From Nocardia terpenica (GTDB lineage Bacteria > Actinomycetota > Actinomycetes > Mycobacteriales > Mycobacteriaceae): a stretch of 64,000 nucleotides of DNA. Position 1 is the first letter of the stretch. Each line of letters starts with the position of its first letter. Where the stretch lies: assembly GCF_013186535.1 (NCBI RefSeq), contig NZ_JABMCZ010000001.1:2108001-2172000 (forward strand), read 5' to 3'. The translations under genes were made by a program, and so were the position numbers. This document shows, in pieces, positions 51,758 through 59,592 of this stretch. Under the pieces are notes generated by a model. It ran no database searches. It was given only the letters and a program-made list of their open reading frames with translations, and was not told the origin of the DNA.

Positions 51758-53368
51758 TCACGGTGCCTCGCAACCGCATCGACCGACGGCCGCCTCCTCG
51801 GTGACCGGCGTCACGCGGCCGTACGGCAGGGAGCCGCGGGTCAGCGCGATGAACACCACCGTCACCGCCACCGCAGCGAGGGCCGCCTCGACGATCTGGA
51901 ACACCTCGAAATCGGCCCCGCGCGGCATCTCCACGACCGCGACGATCACCGAGAACACCACCGCCGGAACGCGGAACGCCGACGTCGCCGCCCCGGCGGC
52001 CAGCGGCACGATCGCCCAGAGCAGATACCACGGCTGCACCACCGGCGACAGCAGCACGACCGCACCCAGCGATACCCCGAGGGCCGCGATCGGGTGCAGC
52101 CGCCCGGTCCAGGTGGCGATCAGCATGCGCAATCCGATGAACCCGGCCGCGACCAGGGCGACGGGGCGGGTGATGCTCAGCAGCGCGTCGGTGTGATCGC
52201 CCAATCCCAGCAGGACGCCGCCGAATCCGGTGACGATGCCGACGGCGGTGGGCAGCGACATCCAGCTGCGGACGACCCGGGCGGTGTCGAGGGTGTGGAC
52301 CCAGCCGAAACCCAGCCCGCTACCCCAGCACACCAGCACGATGGTGGCCCCGGCCACCACCCCGAAGCCCGCCGCCACGATCAGCAGCGGCAGCGGACGC
52401 CTGCCCCAGCGCCGGGCCAGCGCGGCGCCGACGAAACCCAGCGCGACAATGGCGGGGAACTTGATCATCGACGCCAGGGCGATCACCACCACGCCGCCCA
52501 TCAGCAGCGCCCATGCCCGCCGATCCATCCGTCCCGCACCGATATTCGTCGGGAGGGCGCGCAGGCAGATCTCCAGGCCGATCAGCATGAGCCCCAGCAT
52601 CAGGGTCTCGTTGTGCACCCCGGCGATCAGATGGAACAGCACCAGCGGATTGGCCGCGCCCAGCCACAGCGCCGCGACCGGCGACACCCCGGCGCGCCGG
52701 GCCAGCCGCGGCAGCGCCCACACCACGAGCATCAGCCCGCCGAGCTCGAGTGCCCGATGCGACCAGACGCCGAGCAGGATGCTGTCGCCGGTGATCGTCG
52801 CGATTCCGCGGCCGATCCACAGGAACAGCGGCTCATAGGGTGCGGCCGTGAGGCGCCAGATATTGGGCACATTGTCGGTGAGCACATTGTCCAGCCCCAG
52901 CCCGGTCGCCGGGCCCACCACGTAGGGATCCATTCCGCGCTGGGCGATTTCGCTCTGCGCCAGATAGGAATACACGTCGTTGGAGAACATCGGTGGCGCC
53001 GCCGCCAGCGGCGCCACCCACAGCAGCAGGGTCCGGTCGAGCTGGGAGCGGGTGATTCGGCCGGTGGCGCCGATCGTGAACCGGCCCAGCAGCAGCCACG
53101 CCAGCACCACCGCGACCATGCCGATCATGCACATGGCCAGCATCGCCGTCGGCACCCGCGCGAACAGCCCCGCCACCCGAATCCCCGACACGGGATTCTG
53201 ATGCACCGGCTGCGCCCCGACGCCCAGCGCGCTGATCGCCATCACCACGGCGCCGGTCGTCCCGAGCAGGCGAATCCGGCGGAGCCGCAGGCCGATCACT
53301 CGGCAGCTGGGCTCTATTCCGCTGTGCCACATCCTCCGCCAGGCCCACACTTCACCGAGCCTAGCCAC
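51758..53368 (-). CDS. mptB: MptB-like alpha-1,6-mannosyltransferase (GT-C, polyprenol-dependent)
   Basis: The protein has about 536 residues with roughly a dozen membrane helices. The first extracellular loop has APPMFSNDVYSYLAQSEIAQ, with the acidic GT-C motif in its NDVYSY part, followed by RGMDPYVVGP, a strong match to mycobacterial MptA/MptB. It uses polyprenyl-phosphomannose to extend the lipomannan backbone on the outer face of the membrane. This supports a mycolic-acid-type actinomycete. GTG at 53368 is the first in-frame start; an ATG at 53332 preceded by GGAGG is possible but too close to it. Confidence 0.87.
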   Translation of the reverse strand: MARLGEVWAWRRMWHSGIEPSCRVIGLRLRRIRLLGTTGAVVMAISALGVGAQPVHQNPVSGIRVAGLFARVPTAMLAMCMIGMVAVVLAWLLLGRFTIGATGRITRSQLDRTLLLWVAPLAAAPPMFSNDVYSYLAQSEIAQRGMDPYVVGPATGLGLDNVLTDNVPNIWRLTAAPYEPLFLWIGRGIATITGDSILLGVWSHRALELGGLMLVVWALPRLARRAGVSPVAALWLGAANPLVLFHLIAGVHNETLMLGLMLIGLEICLRALPTNIGAGRMDRRAWALLMGGVVVIALASMIKFPAIVALGFVGAALARRWGRRPLPLLIVAAGFGVVAGATIVLVCWGSGLGFGWVHTLDTARVVRSWMSLPTAVGIVTGFGGVLLGLGDHTDALLSITRPVALVAAGFIGLRMLIATWTGRLHPIAALGVSLGAVVLLSPVVQPWYLLWAIVPLAAGAATSAFRVPAVVFSVIVAVVEMPRGADFEVFQIVEAALAAVAVTVVFIALTRGSLPYGRVTPVTEEAAVGRCGCEAP

Positions 53369-53399
53369 GCGGCCGAATCACGGTCGGCCGCAGCGCGGA

Positions 53400-54023
53400 T
53401 CACTCCGCGGCGGGTTGGGCCTCGGGCTCCTCGGCGAGCCGATTCGGTTGCGCGAGAGCCATTTCGGCGGCCTGGTCGAGGGTGCGCGAGGCCCACTCCA
53501 CCAGGCTGGCCTCCGACCGCGCGGCGGCCAGGGCCCACCGCTGCATCTGCTCGGCGCGCGCCCGCACGCCCGGCACCAGCTCCCGGTCCGAACCCCGGGT
53601 GACCGGTCGCGCACGATGGCCACGCACCCGCTCCCGTAACTTGTTGCGGGACCACTGATGTTCGGTCGCGAGGTCGAGCCAGCGGTCCTGCTCGGCGTCG
53701 CCCAGCGAGGCCACCTCCGCGTGATGCTGGAAACTCAGTTCGCGTCGTCTGCGCTCCGGCACGAACCGGCGGCACACCCACGCGTAGTTGCGCAGGGTCT
53801 GATAATCCAGGCCCACCGCCTCCACCGCCACGCGATAGCGGTCGGCGTAGGACTTCTCGCCGTAGACCAGCCAATCGCCCAGACACCAGGTCGACGAGCT
53901 GGAGATGTGGGCGAGCTTGCGTCCGGCGCGTTCCCACTGGGCGTAGGCCATGCGGTTCGGGAAGAGCAGTCCTACCTGTGTAACAAGGATGGCTTTGGGA
54001 TCTGCCAGTTGAGAGTGAGTCAC
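53400..54023 (-). CDS. LmbU-family transcriptional regulator
   Basis: The protein has 207 residues. Its middle matches the LmbU family: SSSSTWCLGDWLVYGEKSYA, YQTLRNYAWVCRRFVPERRR, LSFQHHAEVASLGDAEQDRW and WSRNKLRERVRG. LmbU activates lincomycin genes in Streptomyces lincolnensis through an unusual helix-turn-helix; homologues are widespread in antibiotic producers. It starts with GTG after GGAGG. Upstream on the same strand are a small conserved protein and a large LuxR regulator, so three regulatory genes may form one unit. No biosynthetic genes are adjacent. Confidence 0.88.
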   Translation of the reverse strand: MTHSQLADPKAILVTQVGLLFPNRMAYAQWERAGRKLAHISSSSTWCLGDWLVYGEKSYADRYRVAVEAVGLDYQTLRNYAWVCRRFVPERRRRELSFQHHAEVASLGDAEQDRWLDLATEHQWSRNKLRERVRGHRARPVTRGSDRELVPGVRARAEQMQRWALAAARSEASLVEWASRTLDQAAEMALAQPNRLAEEPEAQPAAE

Positions 54024-54053
54024 CTGTGCGCTACCTCCGTAACAGCCGTTCGT

Positions 54054-54308
54054 TCATGAGGATTGCTGGTTCGACGTGCGCGGCGGCGCCGGGCAGACCT
54101 CGAGGAGCTCGAGGCCGAGCGCCTCGAATTCGGCGAGCACGCCGTACAGCGCCGCCTGGTCGGCCAACTCACCCGTCAGCACGGTGTCCCCACCGACCGT
54201 CTCGAACTCGAGGGCGGGGAATGCGCAGCGGAGGGTCTCGCCCAGGCGGCCCCGAACCCGGATCCGGTAATTCCGCGGATACGGATCACGGTGGCTACTG
54301 GTGGTCAT
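54054..54308 (-). CDS. Small conserved protein, unknown
   Basis: The protein has 84 residues: a short basic start (SSHRDPYPRNYRIRVRG) and an alpha/beta core (LRCAFPALEFETVGGDTVLT, GVLAEFEALGLELLEVCP) like a compact ferredoxin-type fold. GAGG lies before the ATG at 54308. Its place between LmbU and the LuxR gene on the same strand suggests a role with those regulators, possibly as a partner protein. No family name can be given. Confidence 0.7.
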   Translation of the reverse strand: MTTSSHRDPYPRNYRIRVRGRLGETLRCAFPALEFETVGGDTVLTGELADQAALYGVLAEFEALGLELLEVCPAPPRTSNQQSS

Positions 54309-54445
54309 GCCTACCTCGCATTCGGCGGTGGTGCGCCCACCGGCACCACCGAGCATCGCCCGCGATCGGGTGAATCGTCCATCACCCGATCCGGGTGATC
54401 TTCGATTCTCACACCGCCGCAGCGTGTTTCGAGATGAGCATCTGC

Positions 54446-57097
54446 TCAGCGCCGACCGGTGGCGGGCGCGAGCAAACCGAGGGCGCGGGCGTGCCCGACC
54501 GCCTCGGAGCGGCGATGGACACCGAGTTTGGTGTACAGATTGCGCAGATGGGTCTTGACGGTATTGGGGGAGACCGACAGCTCGCGGGCGATCTCCGGCG
54601 CCGACAGATGCGTGGGCAGATAGCGCAGGATGCGAATCTCGCTGTCGCTCAACGTCTCCTGCGGCTCCGGTTCGGCGGGCCGGGGGTCGTGGCCGGTGAG
54701 CAGGCTCTGGATCTCGGCGACCAGCGCGGGGTGGCCGGTGCGGTGGCGGGCCCGGCGCGCGAGCAGGTCGGGCACCGGATGCAGCAGGAACCACAGCAGT
54801 TCCCCGTCGGGTTCGGCCGAGTCGAGCGCGCGCTCCACCGCCGCCTCGGCGGCCTCGAGATTGCCCAGGGCTTCCTGGGCGATCGCCTCCAGCAGAAATC
54901 CCTGGGCCAGCCGCCGCGCCCAGCGCACCGGAACCGAGCCGTCGAGCACGGGGGCCAGCGTGACCCGCGCGGCCAGCGGTTCGCCCTCGGCGAGCTGTAT
55001 TGCCGCCTGCACCAGGCGCATTCCGCCGCTGGCGCGCTCCTGCGCGTCGACGGCCGCGTAGGTCGCCGCGGCGGCGTCGATCCGGCCCATGCGCAGATAG
55101 GTCAGCACCTTGAAGGCCTGCACGACGACGGCGCGCGGATGCGGCTGGGGGAGCTGCGCGATGACCCGCTCGGCGGCCTCGAAGGCGGCCACCGCATCGG
55201 CGCAGCGGCCGTGCGCCAGCTGGAGAATGCCCTGGAAGATCTCGATTGCCATGCCCACCGGCGGCTGCACCTCCGAGTACAGCGTGCGCTCGGCGCGCTG
55301 GAGCCAGCGCTCGGCGTCGGCCAGCCGTCCCTGCCACACGGCCACCGCACCCAGTGCCGCGTAGGCGATCCCGGCGGCCGGGTGGACGGTCCAGCCGTGC
55401 GTGCGGGCCAATTCCAGGGCCGCCCGGCCGGATTCGATCGCCAGCGGGAGCGAGTCGAACATCTGGGTTATCGACTGGTAGGCCCGGCCGATGAATTCGA
55501 GGTAGGGCCGCCCGATCCGATGAGCCAGCGCGGTGCCCTGCTCGAGATGCCGTGTCGCGTCGTCGAATCGCGCGATCGAGAACTCGGTGCTGCCGAGGCT
55601 GACCAGGGCCATTGCCCGCAGGTCCGCGTCGAGCCCGGGCAGCGCCGCGTCCGGCGCCTTGGCCACCACCTGGAGTTGGCGCGTCGCCTCGAGCGCCGCG
55701 GGCAGGTCCCACTGGCGCCGGGCCAGCAGCAGCCGGATGATCGCGAGGATCAGCTGTGCGTGGGCCTGCCGCTCGGGCGGCGCCGAGGCCGCCGCGCGTT
55801 CGGCGAGGGCCAGGTAGCGGCCCTCGGCGGGCGCGGGCGCCCCCGGCATCTGGCAGGCCGCGGCCAGCATCGTGAGTTCCGGGTCCGCCGCGACGATCTC
55901 GCCGGGGAAACCGCCGAGAAGCTCTCGGATGACGGTCTTCTGACCGTCCATCAGCAGGCTGGGCCAGCGATCGGTGAACAGGCGGGCGGCCGCGGCCCAA
56001 TCCTGCGCGGCCTGCGCGTGCCGGATCGCCTCCATCGGAAATCCCTGCTCGGCAAGCCATCCGGCGGCGGCCCGGTGCAGCCCGACCACCTCGTCGGGAG
56101 CGACGCGCCGCAGCTTCAGTTGCAGCAGATCGGCGAACATCTGGTGGTAGCGGAACCACGAGCGAGCCCCGTCGAGTGAGGTCACGAAGGCGTTGGCCTG
56201 CTCGAGGTCTTGCAGCACCCGCTCTCCGCCGCGGCCGCCGGTGAGCAGGTCGGCCAGTTCGCCGTTGACCCGCTCCAGGATCGAGGTGCGCAGCAGCAGC
56301 CGACGCACCGGTTCGCTCTGCTGCTCGAGCACCTCGGCCAGCAGATACTCGGCCACCGTCCGCTCGCTGCCGGAGAATTCGGCCGCGAATCGGGCCGGAT
56401 CCGGGTGACCGGTCAACGACAATGCCGCCAGGCGCAATCCGGCCGCCCAGCCCTCCGTCCGCTCGTAGAGGGCGCTGAGCGCGGGCTCGGGTAATCGCAC
56501 CTGCGCGAGTTCGAGGAGTTCGCGGGTCTGTTCGAGCGTGAATCGCAGGTCGGCCGGGCGGATTTCGTCGAGCCCGCCCTCCACCCGCAGCCGATGCAGG
56601 CCCAGCCGCAGGTCGTGGCGGGTGGCCAGGACGAACCGCAGATCGGTGGGGGCCCGCATCACCAGCAGCTCCAGCTGGCGCTGCGCCTCGGCGGAACCCA
56701 GCTCGTGCACGTCGTCGATCACCAGCCACAGCCGCTGCCGCAGCGGCGCGAGGTCGGCGAGCAGCCGCTCCGCCAGCGCCCAGCCGTCCGGCTCCGGCGC
56801 CGCCGAAACGGCCCGCACCAGTTCCGATCCCGCGCTCGTCCGGCGCAGCGCGTCGCAGACCGACCGCCAGAAGCGTTGCGGGTCACGCTCATCGCGTCGC
56901 ACCGGCACCCAGGCGGCGCGGTCGGTCAGCTCCGACGCGGCGATCCACGACCGCAGCAGGACCGTCTTGCCGCTGCCCGCGGGGGCGGACACCATGGTCA
57001 CTCGCGCGGCCCCGAGGCGCTCGAACAATTCCGGGCGCAGGACCAGACTGGCGCCGTCGGAGCGTGCAGCATCGCCGGGTCTCACACCTTGGATCAT
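54446..57097 (-). CDS. Large LuxR-family (MalT/LAL-type) ATPase regulator
   Basis: The protein has 883 residues. N-terminal STAND ATPase with Walker A VSAPAGSGKTVLLRSW (~36-51) and Walker B RLWLVIDDVHEL; a long helical TPR-like region ~330-800; C-terminal LuxR helix-turn-helix LSDSEIRILRYLPTHLSAPE ... VSPNTVKTHLRNLYTKLGVH (~815-865). Such regulators bind an inducer with the TPR part and activate with ATP. Together with LmbU downstream it forms a regulatory group. A nine-pair hairpin lies 13 bases upstream of its start (57110-57133). Confidence 0.92.
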   Translation of the reverse strand: MIQGVRPGDAARSDGASLVLRPELFERLGAARVTMVSAPAGSGKTVLLRSWIAASELTDRAAWVPVRRDERDPQRFWRSVCDALRRTSAGSELVRAVSAAPEPDGWALAERLLADLAPLRQRLWLVIDDVHELGSAEAQRQLELLVMRAPTDLRFVLATRHDLRLGLHRLRVEGGLDEIRPADLRFTLEQTRELLELAQVRLPEPALSALYERTEGWAAGLRLAALSLTGHPDPARFAAEFSGSERTVAEYLLAEVLEQQSEPVRRLLLRTSILERVNGELADLLTGGRGGERVLQDLEQANAFVTSLDGARSWFRYHQMFADLLQLKLRRVAPDEVVGLHRAAAGWLAEQGFPMEAIRHAQAAQDWAAAARLFTDRWPSLLMDGQKTVIRELLGGFPGEIVAADPELTMLAAACQMPGAPAPAEGRYLALAERAAASAPPERQAHAQLILAIIRLLLARRQWDLPAALEATRQLQVVAKAPDAALPGLDADLRAMALVSLGSTEFSIARFDDATRHLEQGTALAHRIGRPYLEFIGRAYQSITQMFDSLPLAIESGRAALELARTHGWTVHPAAGIAYAALGAVAVWQGRLADAERWLQRAERTLYSEVQPPVGMAIEIFQGILQLAHGRCADAVAAFEAAERVIAQLPQPHPRAVVVQAFKVLTYLRMGRIDAAAATYAAVDAQERASGGMRLVQAAIQLAEGEPLAARVTLAPVLDGSVPVRWARRLAQGFLLEAIAQEALGNLEAAEAAVERALDSAEPDGELLWFLLHPVPDLLARRARHRTGHPALVAEIQSLLTGHDPRPAEPEPQETLSDSEIRILRYLPTHLSAPEIARELSVSPNTVKTHLRNLYTKLGVHRRSEAVGHARALGLLAPATGRR

Positions 57098-57406
57098 TGC
57101 ACAGCGGCTCGCCGCGACGCGCCTGTCGCGGCGCCGACTAGTCGAATCATGGCTCGGCGCAACGATACCGGGCGACCGGTGGGCTGAACCGATGGTCGGG
57201 CGCGCGGGGAATCACCCCGACGGGGCGATGCCCGCTCACCCCGGCGCGGGGGATTGTCGATATCGGTCCGAGTGGCCGCCGGGCAACGACGCCCGGCAGC
57301 GAGTCGCCGCCGATGCCGACTCCGCGGCCGGATCGGACGACCCGATGCCCGGCGCGCAGACCCGCCCCTGTCGATCGCGCCGGGCTCGGTGCACGGGGCT
57401 CGCCGA
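57098..57406. other. 309-bp gap with a strong hairpin before the LuxR gene
   Basis: CGCCGCGAC-GCGCCT-GTCGCGGCG (57110-57133) forms nine perfect pairs in the leader of the minus-strand LuxR gene. It could be an operator or an RNA structure limiting translation. In the rest of the gap I see no gene, and the open frames crossing it are shadows. Confidence 0.5.
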
Positions 57407-57811
57407 TCAGGATTCGGGTGATTGCAGCGCGGCGACCACCTTCTTGGCGGCGGCGCTGAAGCGGCCGAGGGTCACCCCCGGCGCGCTGGTCACGATCAGC
57501 AGCAGCGCCGTGCTGACGGGGAAGACGCCGACGCAGCCGCGATCGCCTTCGACCAGCATGGATTGCAGTCGGCCGTGGGCGGCCAGATTGGTGAAGTGAT
57601 CGCCGATCCCGGCCGCCGCCGCGCCGAGCGCCGAGCCGTGGATGGCGACCTCCTCGTCGCCGTTCGCGTCGGCCGCGATGATCAGGCCGTCCCGGCTGGC
57701 GATCATCGCGTGCTGGATGTCGCCGACGAGGGCGCAGGCGCGGGCGAGCAGATCCTTGACGACCGTCGGGTCGCTCAGCCGGATTTCCTGCCGCTGTAAG
57801 TGGTTGCTCAT
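57407..57811 (-). CDS. Roadblock/LC7-domain protein
   Basis: The protein has 134 residues with one roadblock fold: LLARACALVGDIQHAMIASR, DGLIIAADANGDEEVAIHGS, LGAAAAGIGDHFTNLAAHG, QSMLVEGDRGCVGVFPVS and TALLLIVTSAPGVTLGRFSA. This matches the CvnB type of Streptomyces conservons, small GTPase regulators. No Cvn GTPase, kinase or DUF742 gene is nearby, so it is not a full conservon. ATGA overlap with the upstream gene implies a two-gene unit. Confidence 0.88.
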   Translation of the reverse strand: MSNHLQRQEIRLSDPTVVKDLLARACALVGDIQHAMIASRDGLIIAADANGDEEVAIHGSALGAAAAGIGDHFTNLAAHGRLQSMLVEGDRGCVGVFPVSTALLLIVTSAPGVTLGRFSAAAKKVVAALQSPES

Positions 57812-58194
57812 ACACTGACCGCCTGCTCCAGGCGGCGCAATTGATGCCGGGCGAGCGCGAGATTCGCCCGCGACCGGTCGAGCACGAAATACAGGAACAG
57901 CTTGCCGGAGTCGGCCCGGGCGCCCGGCGTGCGGTTCTCCAGCGGCCTGATGATGTGGTACTGGCCGCCGAGGGTGATGAGAATGTCCTCGATCGCATCG
58001 TCGAGTTGCAGTGCCTCGATGGCCCGCATCTTCGCCCGCACCACCTCGGTATTCACCGCCCCCGCGACCTCGAGGTCGAGCAGCGCGTTCCCGCCCTGCT
58101 TTCCGAGCACCATGCCGCTGTCGTAATCGACCAGCGCGATTCCCACCGCACCATCGACCGACATCCCGGCCCGCAGCGCTTCGTCCAGATCCAT
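57808..58194 (-). CDS. Small roadblock-like conserved protein
   Basis: The protein has 128 residues. ALVDYDSGMVLGKQGG and EDILITLGGQYHIIRPLENR with FLYFVLDRSRANLALARHQL give an alpha/beta roadblock-like profile, distinct from its neighbour. Similar short proteins occur next to roadblock genes in mycobacteria and nocardiae. The two may form a heterodimer acting on a GTPase encoded elsewhere. It is the first gene of the pair; upstream are two repeat hairpins and a long palindrome. Confidence 0.75.
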   Translation of the reverse strand: MDLDEALRAGMSVDGAVGIALVDYDSGMVLGKQGGNALLDLEVAGAVNTEVVRAKMRAIEALQLDDAIEDILITLGGQYHIIRPLENRTPGARADSGKLFLYFVLDRSRANLALARHQLRRLEQAVSV

Positions 58195-58223
58195 GCAGAA
58201 TTCCCCAATTCCTGGTCACTCGT

Positions 58224-58316
58224 GATCCCGGCGTGCTCACCCGCCCTTGATCCCGGCGTGCTTTTGGCCGGGATCTATTGCAGCAGGCCAAATTCCGGCC
58301 ACAAGCACGCCGGAAT
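58224..58316. repeat. Inverted pair of stem-loops (repeat family copies E and F)
   Basis: Copy E (58249-58275): GATCCCGGC, loop GTGCTTTTG, GCCGGGATC, nine perfect pairs, with one 25-bp tail unit (58233-58257) ending at a second GATCCCGGC at 58224. Copy F (58292-58316): ATTCCGGC, loop CACAAGCAC, GCCGGAAT, eight pairs, in the opposite orientation and 16 bp away. The loops are complementary versions of one another except for one base. No gene overlaps. Confidence 0.88.
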
Positions 58317-58352
58317 GACGAGGAGAAACCGTCGACTACCTGCTCAGGACAG

Positions 58353-58380
58353 ATTACTATCTACGTGCGTAGATAGTAAT
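58353..58380. promoter_or_regulatory. 28-bp perfect palindrome, orphan operator
   Basis: ATTACTATCTACG-TG-CGTAGATAGTAAT has 13 perfect pairs around two bases and is AT-rich in a GC-rich background. It lies about 160 bp upstream of the roadblock pair (minus strand) and over 200 bp from the end of the LLM gene. No regulator gene adjoins it. It looks like an operator of a BlaI, PadR or TetR type protein. Confidence 0.8.
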
Positions 58381-58590
58381 ACCACGGGTGTGGCCCGGCC
58401 GCAAGACTTTCCGACAGGAATCTTCGCTGAATCTTTGCCGGGACGCTCACCGAGTGCGCCGAGCCGGTGTGAGATCGGCGGCGGGCCAGCCGGTTCGACC
58501 CCCGGATGCATCGTTGAGGCTGGCTAATTGTCGATGTAGCAGGTCGGTGTTGCTCTTGTGCCCGGCGTGACGCGACGATGGTCGTGGAAA

Positions 58591-59463
58591 TCAGCGGAGA
58601 AGTTCGATGAGGGGTGCGAATTTCTCCAGATTGGATTCCAACACCGTGAAGTAGTTGAAGCCGTAGCGTTCCCGGCGTTCGCGCAGGGAATCTGCCATCT
58701 GCGCGGGAGTGCCGGTCAGGAGGGTGGGGACTTGATCGAGCTCATCGGTGGCGTCGGGAGAAATGTAGCCGCGCAGTTCGGCGGAGACGCCCGCGGATTC
58801 GCCCGGCGCCACCAGGCGCTGGATCAGCAGATTGAATTCGACGGTGTCGGCGCGGTCGCCGAGCAGGCCCCGCACGTAGCGCACCCGCTGCGCGGTCTCG
58901 GTGGCGCCTGCCAGCCGCAGGGTGCCGTCGTTCGAGGTGCTCGCCCCGACGAACGCGACGATGTCGGCGTGTTCGGCGGCCAGCCGTAGCACCCGATCGC
59001 CCCAGCCCGCGATCAGCAGCGGCGGTCCCGAGGGCCGGGCGGGCCGCGGTCGGTAGCCGGGATCGGCGAAATGCCGCCGCAGCGTCGCGACCGTCTCGGC
59101 GAGCATGTCGACGCGTTCACCCGCACTCGGAAACCGCATCCCGATCGCATCGAACTCACCCTGCACATAACCGGCCCCGAGGCCGAGTTCGACTCGCCCG
59201 TCGGTGAATTGGTCCAGCGTCGCCACATCCCGCGCCAGCAGGCCGGAATTGAAGAACGGGGCATTGAGCACGTAGGTGCCCACCCGCACCCGCTCGGTCA
59301 CCTCCGCGGCGAGCATGAGGGCCGGAAACGGAGCGGGCAGGCCGATATGATCCGGTACCCCGATCACGTCGTAACCGAGTTCTTCGGCCTTACGGCATTT
59401 CTCGACCCACGTCGTCCTGGACGCGGAACTCAGGTTCACACCGAAACGGAAGGGCTGCGTCAT
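58591..59463 (-). CDS. LLM-class F420-type oxidoreductase (TIGR03621-like)
   Basis: The protein has 290 residues. TIM-barrel motifs: RFGVNLSSASRTTWVEKCRK, LGYDVIGVPDHIGLPAPFPA, VRVGTYVLNAPFFNSGLLAR, TDGRVELGLGAGYVQGEFDA, PPLLIAGWGDRVLRLAAEHA, and C-terminal ERYGFNYFTVLESNLEKFAP. This is the TIGR03621 F420-dependent subgroup common in mycobacteria. It stands alone on the minus strand. Cofactor F420 is likely but not certain; substrate unknown. Confidence 0.9.
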   Translation of the reverse strand: MTQPFRFGVNLSSASRTTWVEKCRKAEELGYDVIGVPDHIGLPAPFPALMLAAEVTERVRVGTYVLNAPFFNSGLLARDVATLDQFTDGRVELGLGAGYVQGEFDAIGMRFPSAGERVDMLAETVATLRRHFADPGYRPRPARPSGPPLLIAGWGDRVLRLAAEHADIVAFVGASTSNDGTLRLAGATETAQRVRYVRGLLGDRADTVEFNLLIQRLVAPGESAGVSAELRGYISPDATDELDQVPTLLTGTPAQMADSLRERRERYGFNYFTVLESNLEKFAPLIELLR

Positions 59464-59592
59464 ACCCCAGGTTCTACCATGGTTGCCGGGGTATCTCCGG
59501 GCATGTCAGGGGTTGTCGCGCCGCCGCCCTCGATTCCCTTGGGAACCCTCGGAAAGTCTGCGATACTCGTTGTGTCCGAATGGGAGTCGGCC

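Noticed and set aside
54054..56729. 891-codon minus frame under the LuxR gene
   Set aside because: Only its last 84 codons form a gene with its own start and ribosome site; the rest shadows the LuxR frame.
58388..58570. 60-codon open frame after the orphan palindrome
   Set aside because: Arg/Cys-rich text typical of out-of-frame GC-rich DNA and no ribosome site; noted only as a possible site of gene loss.
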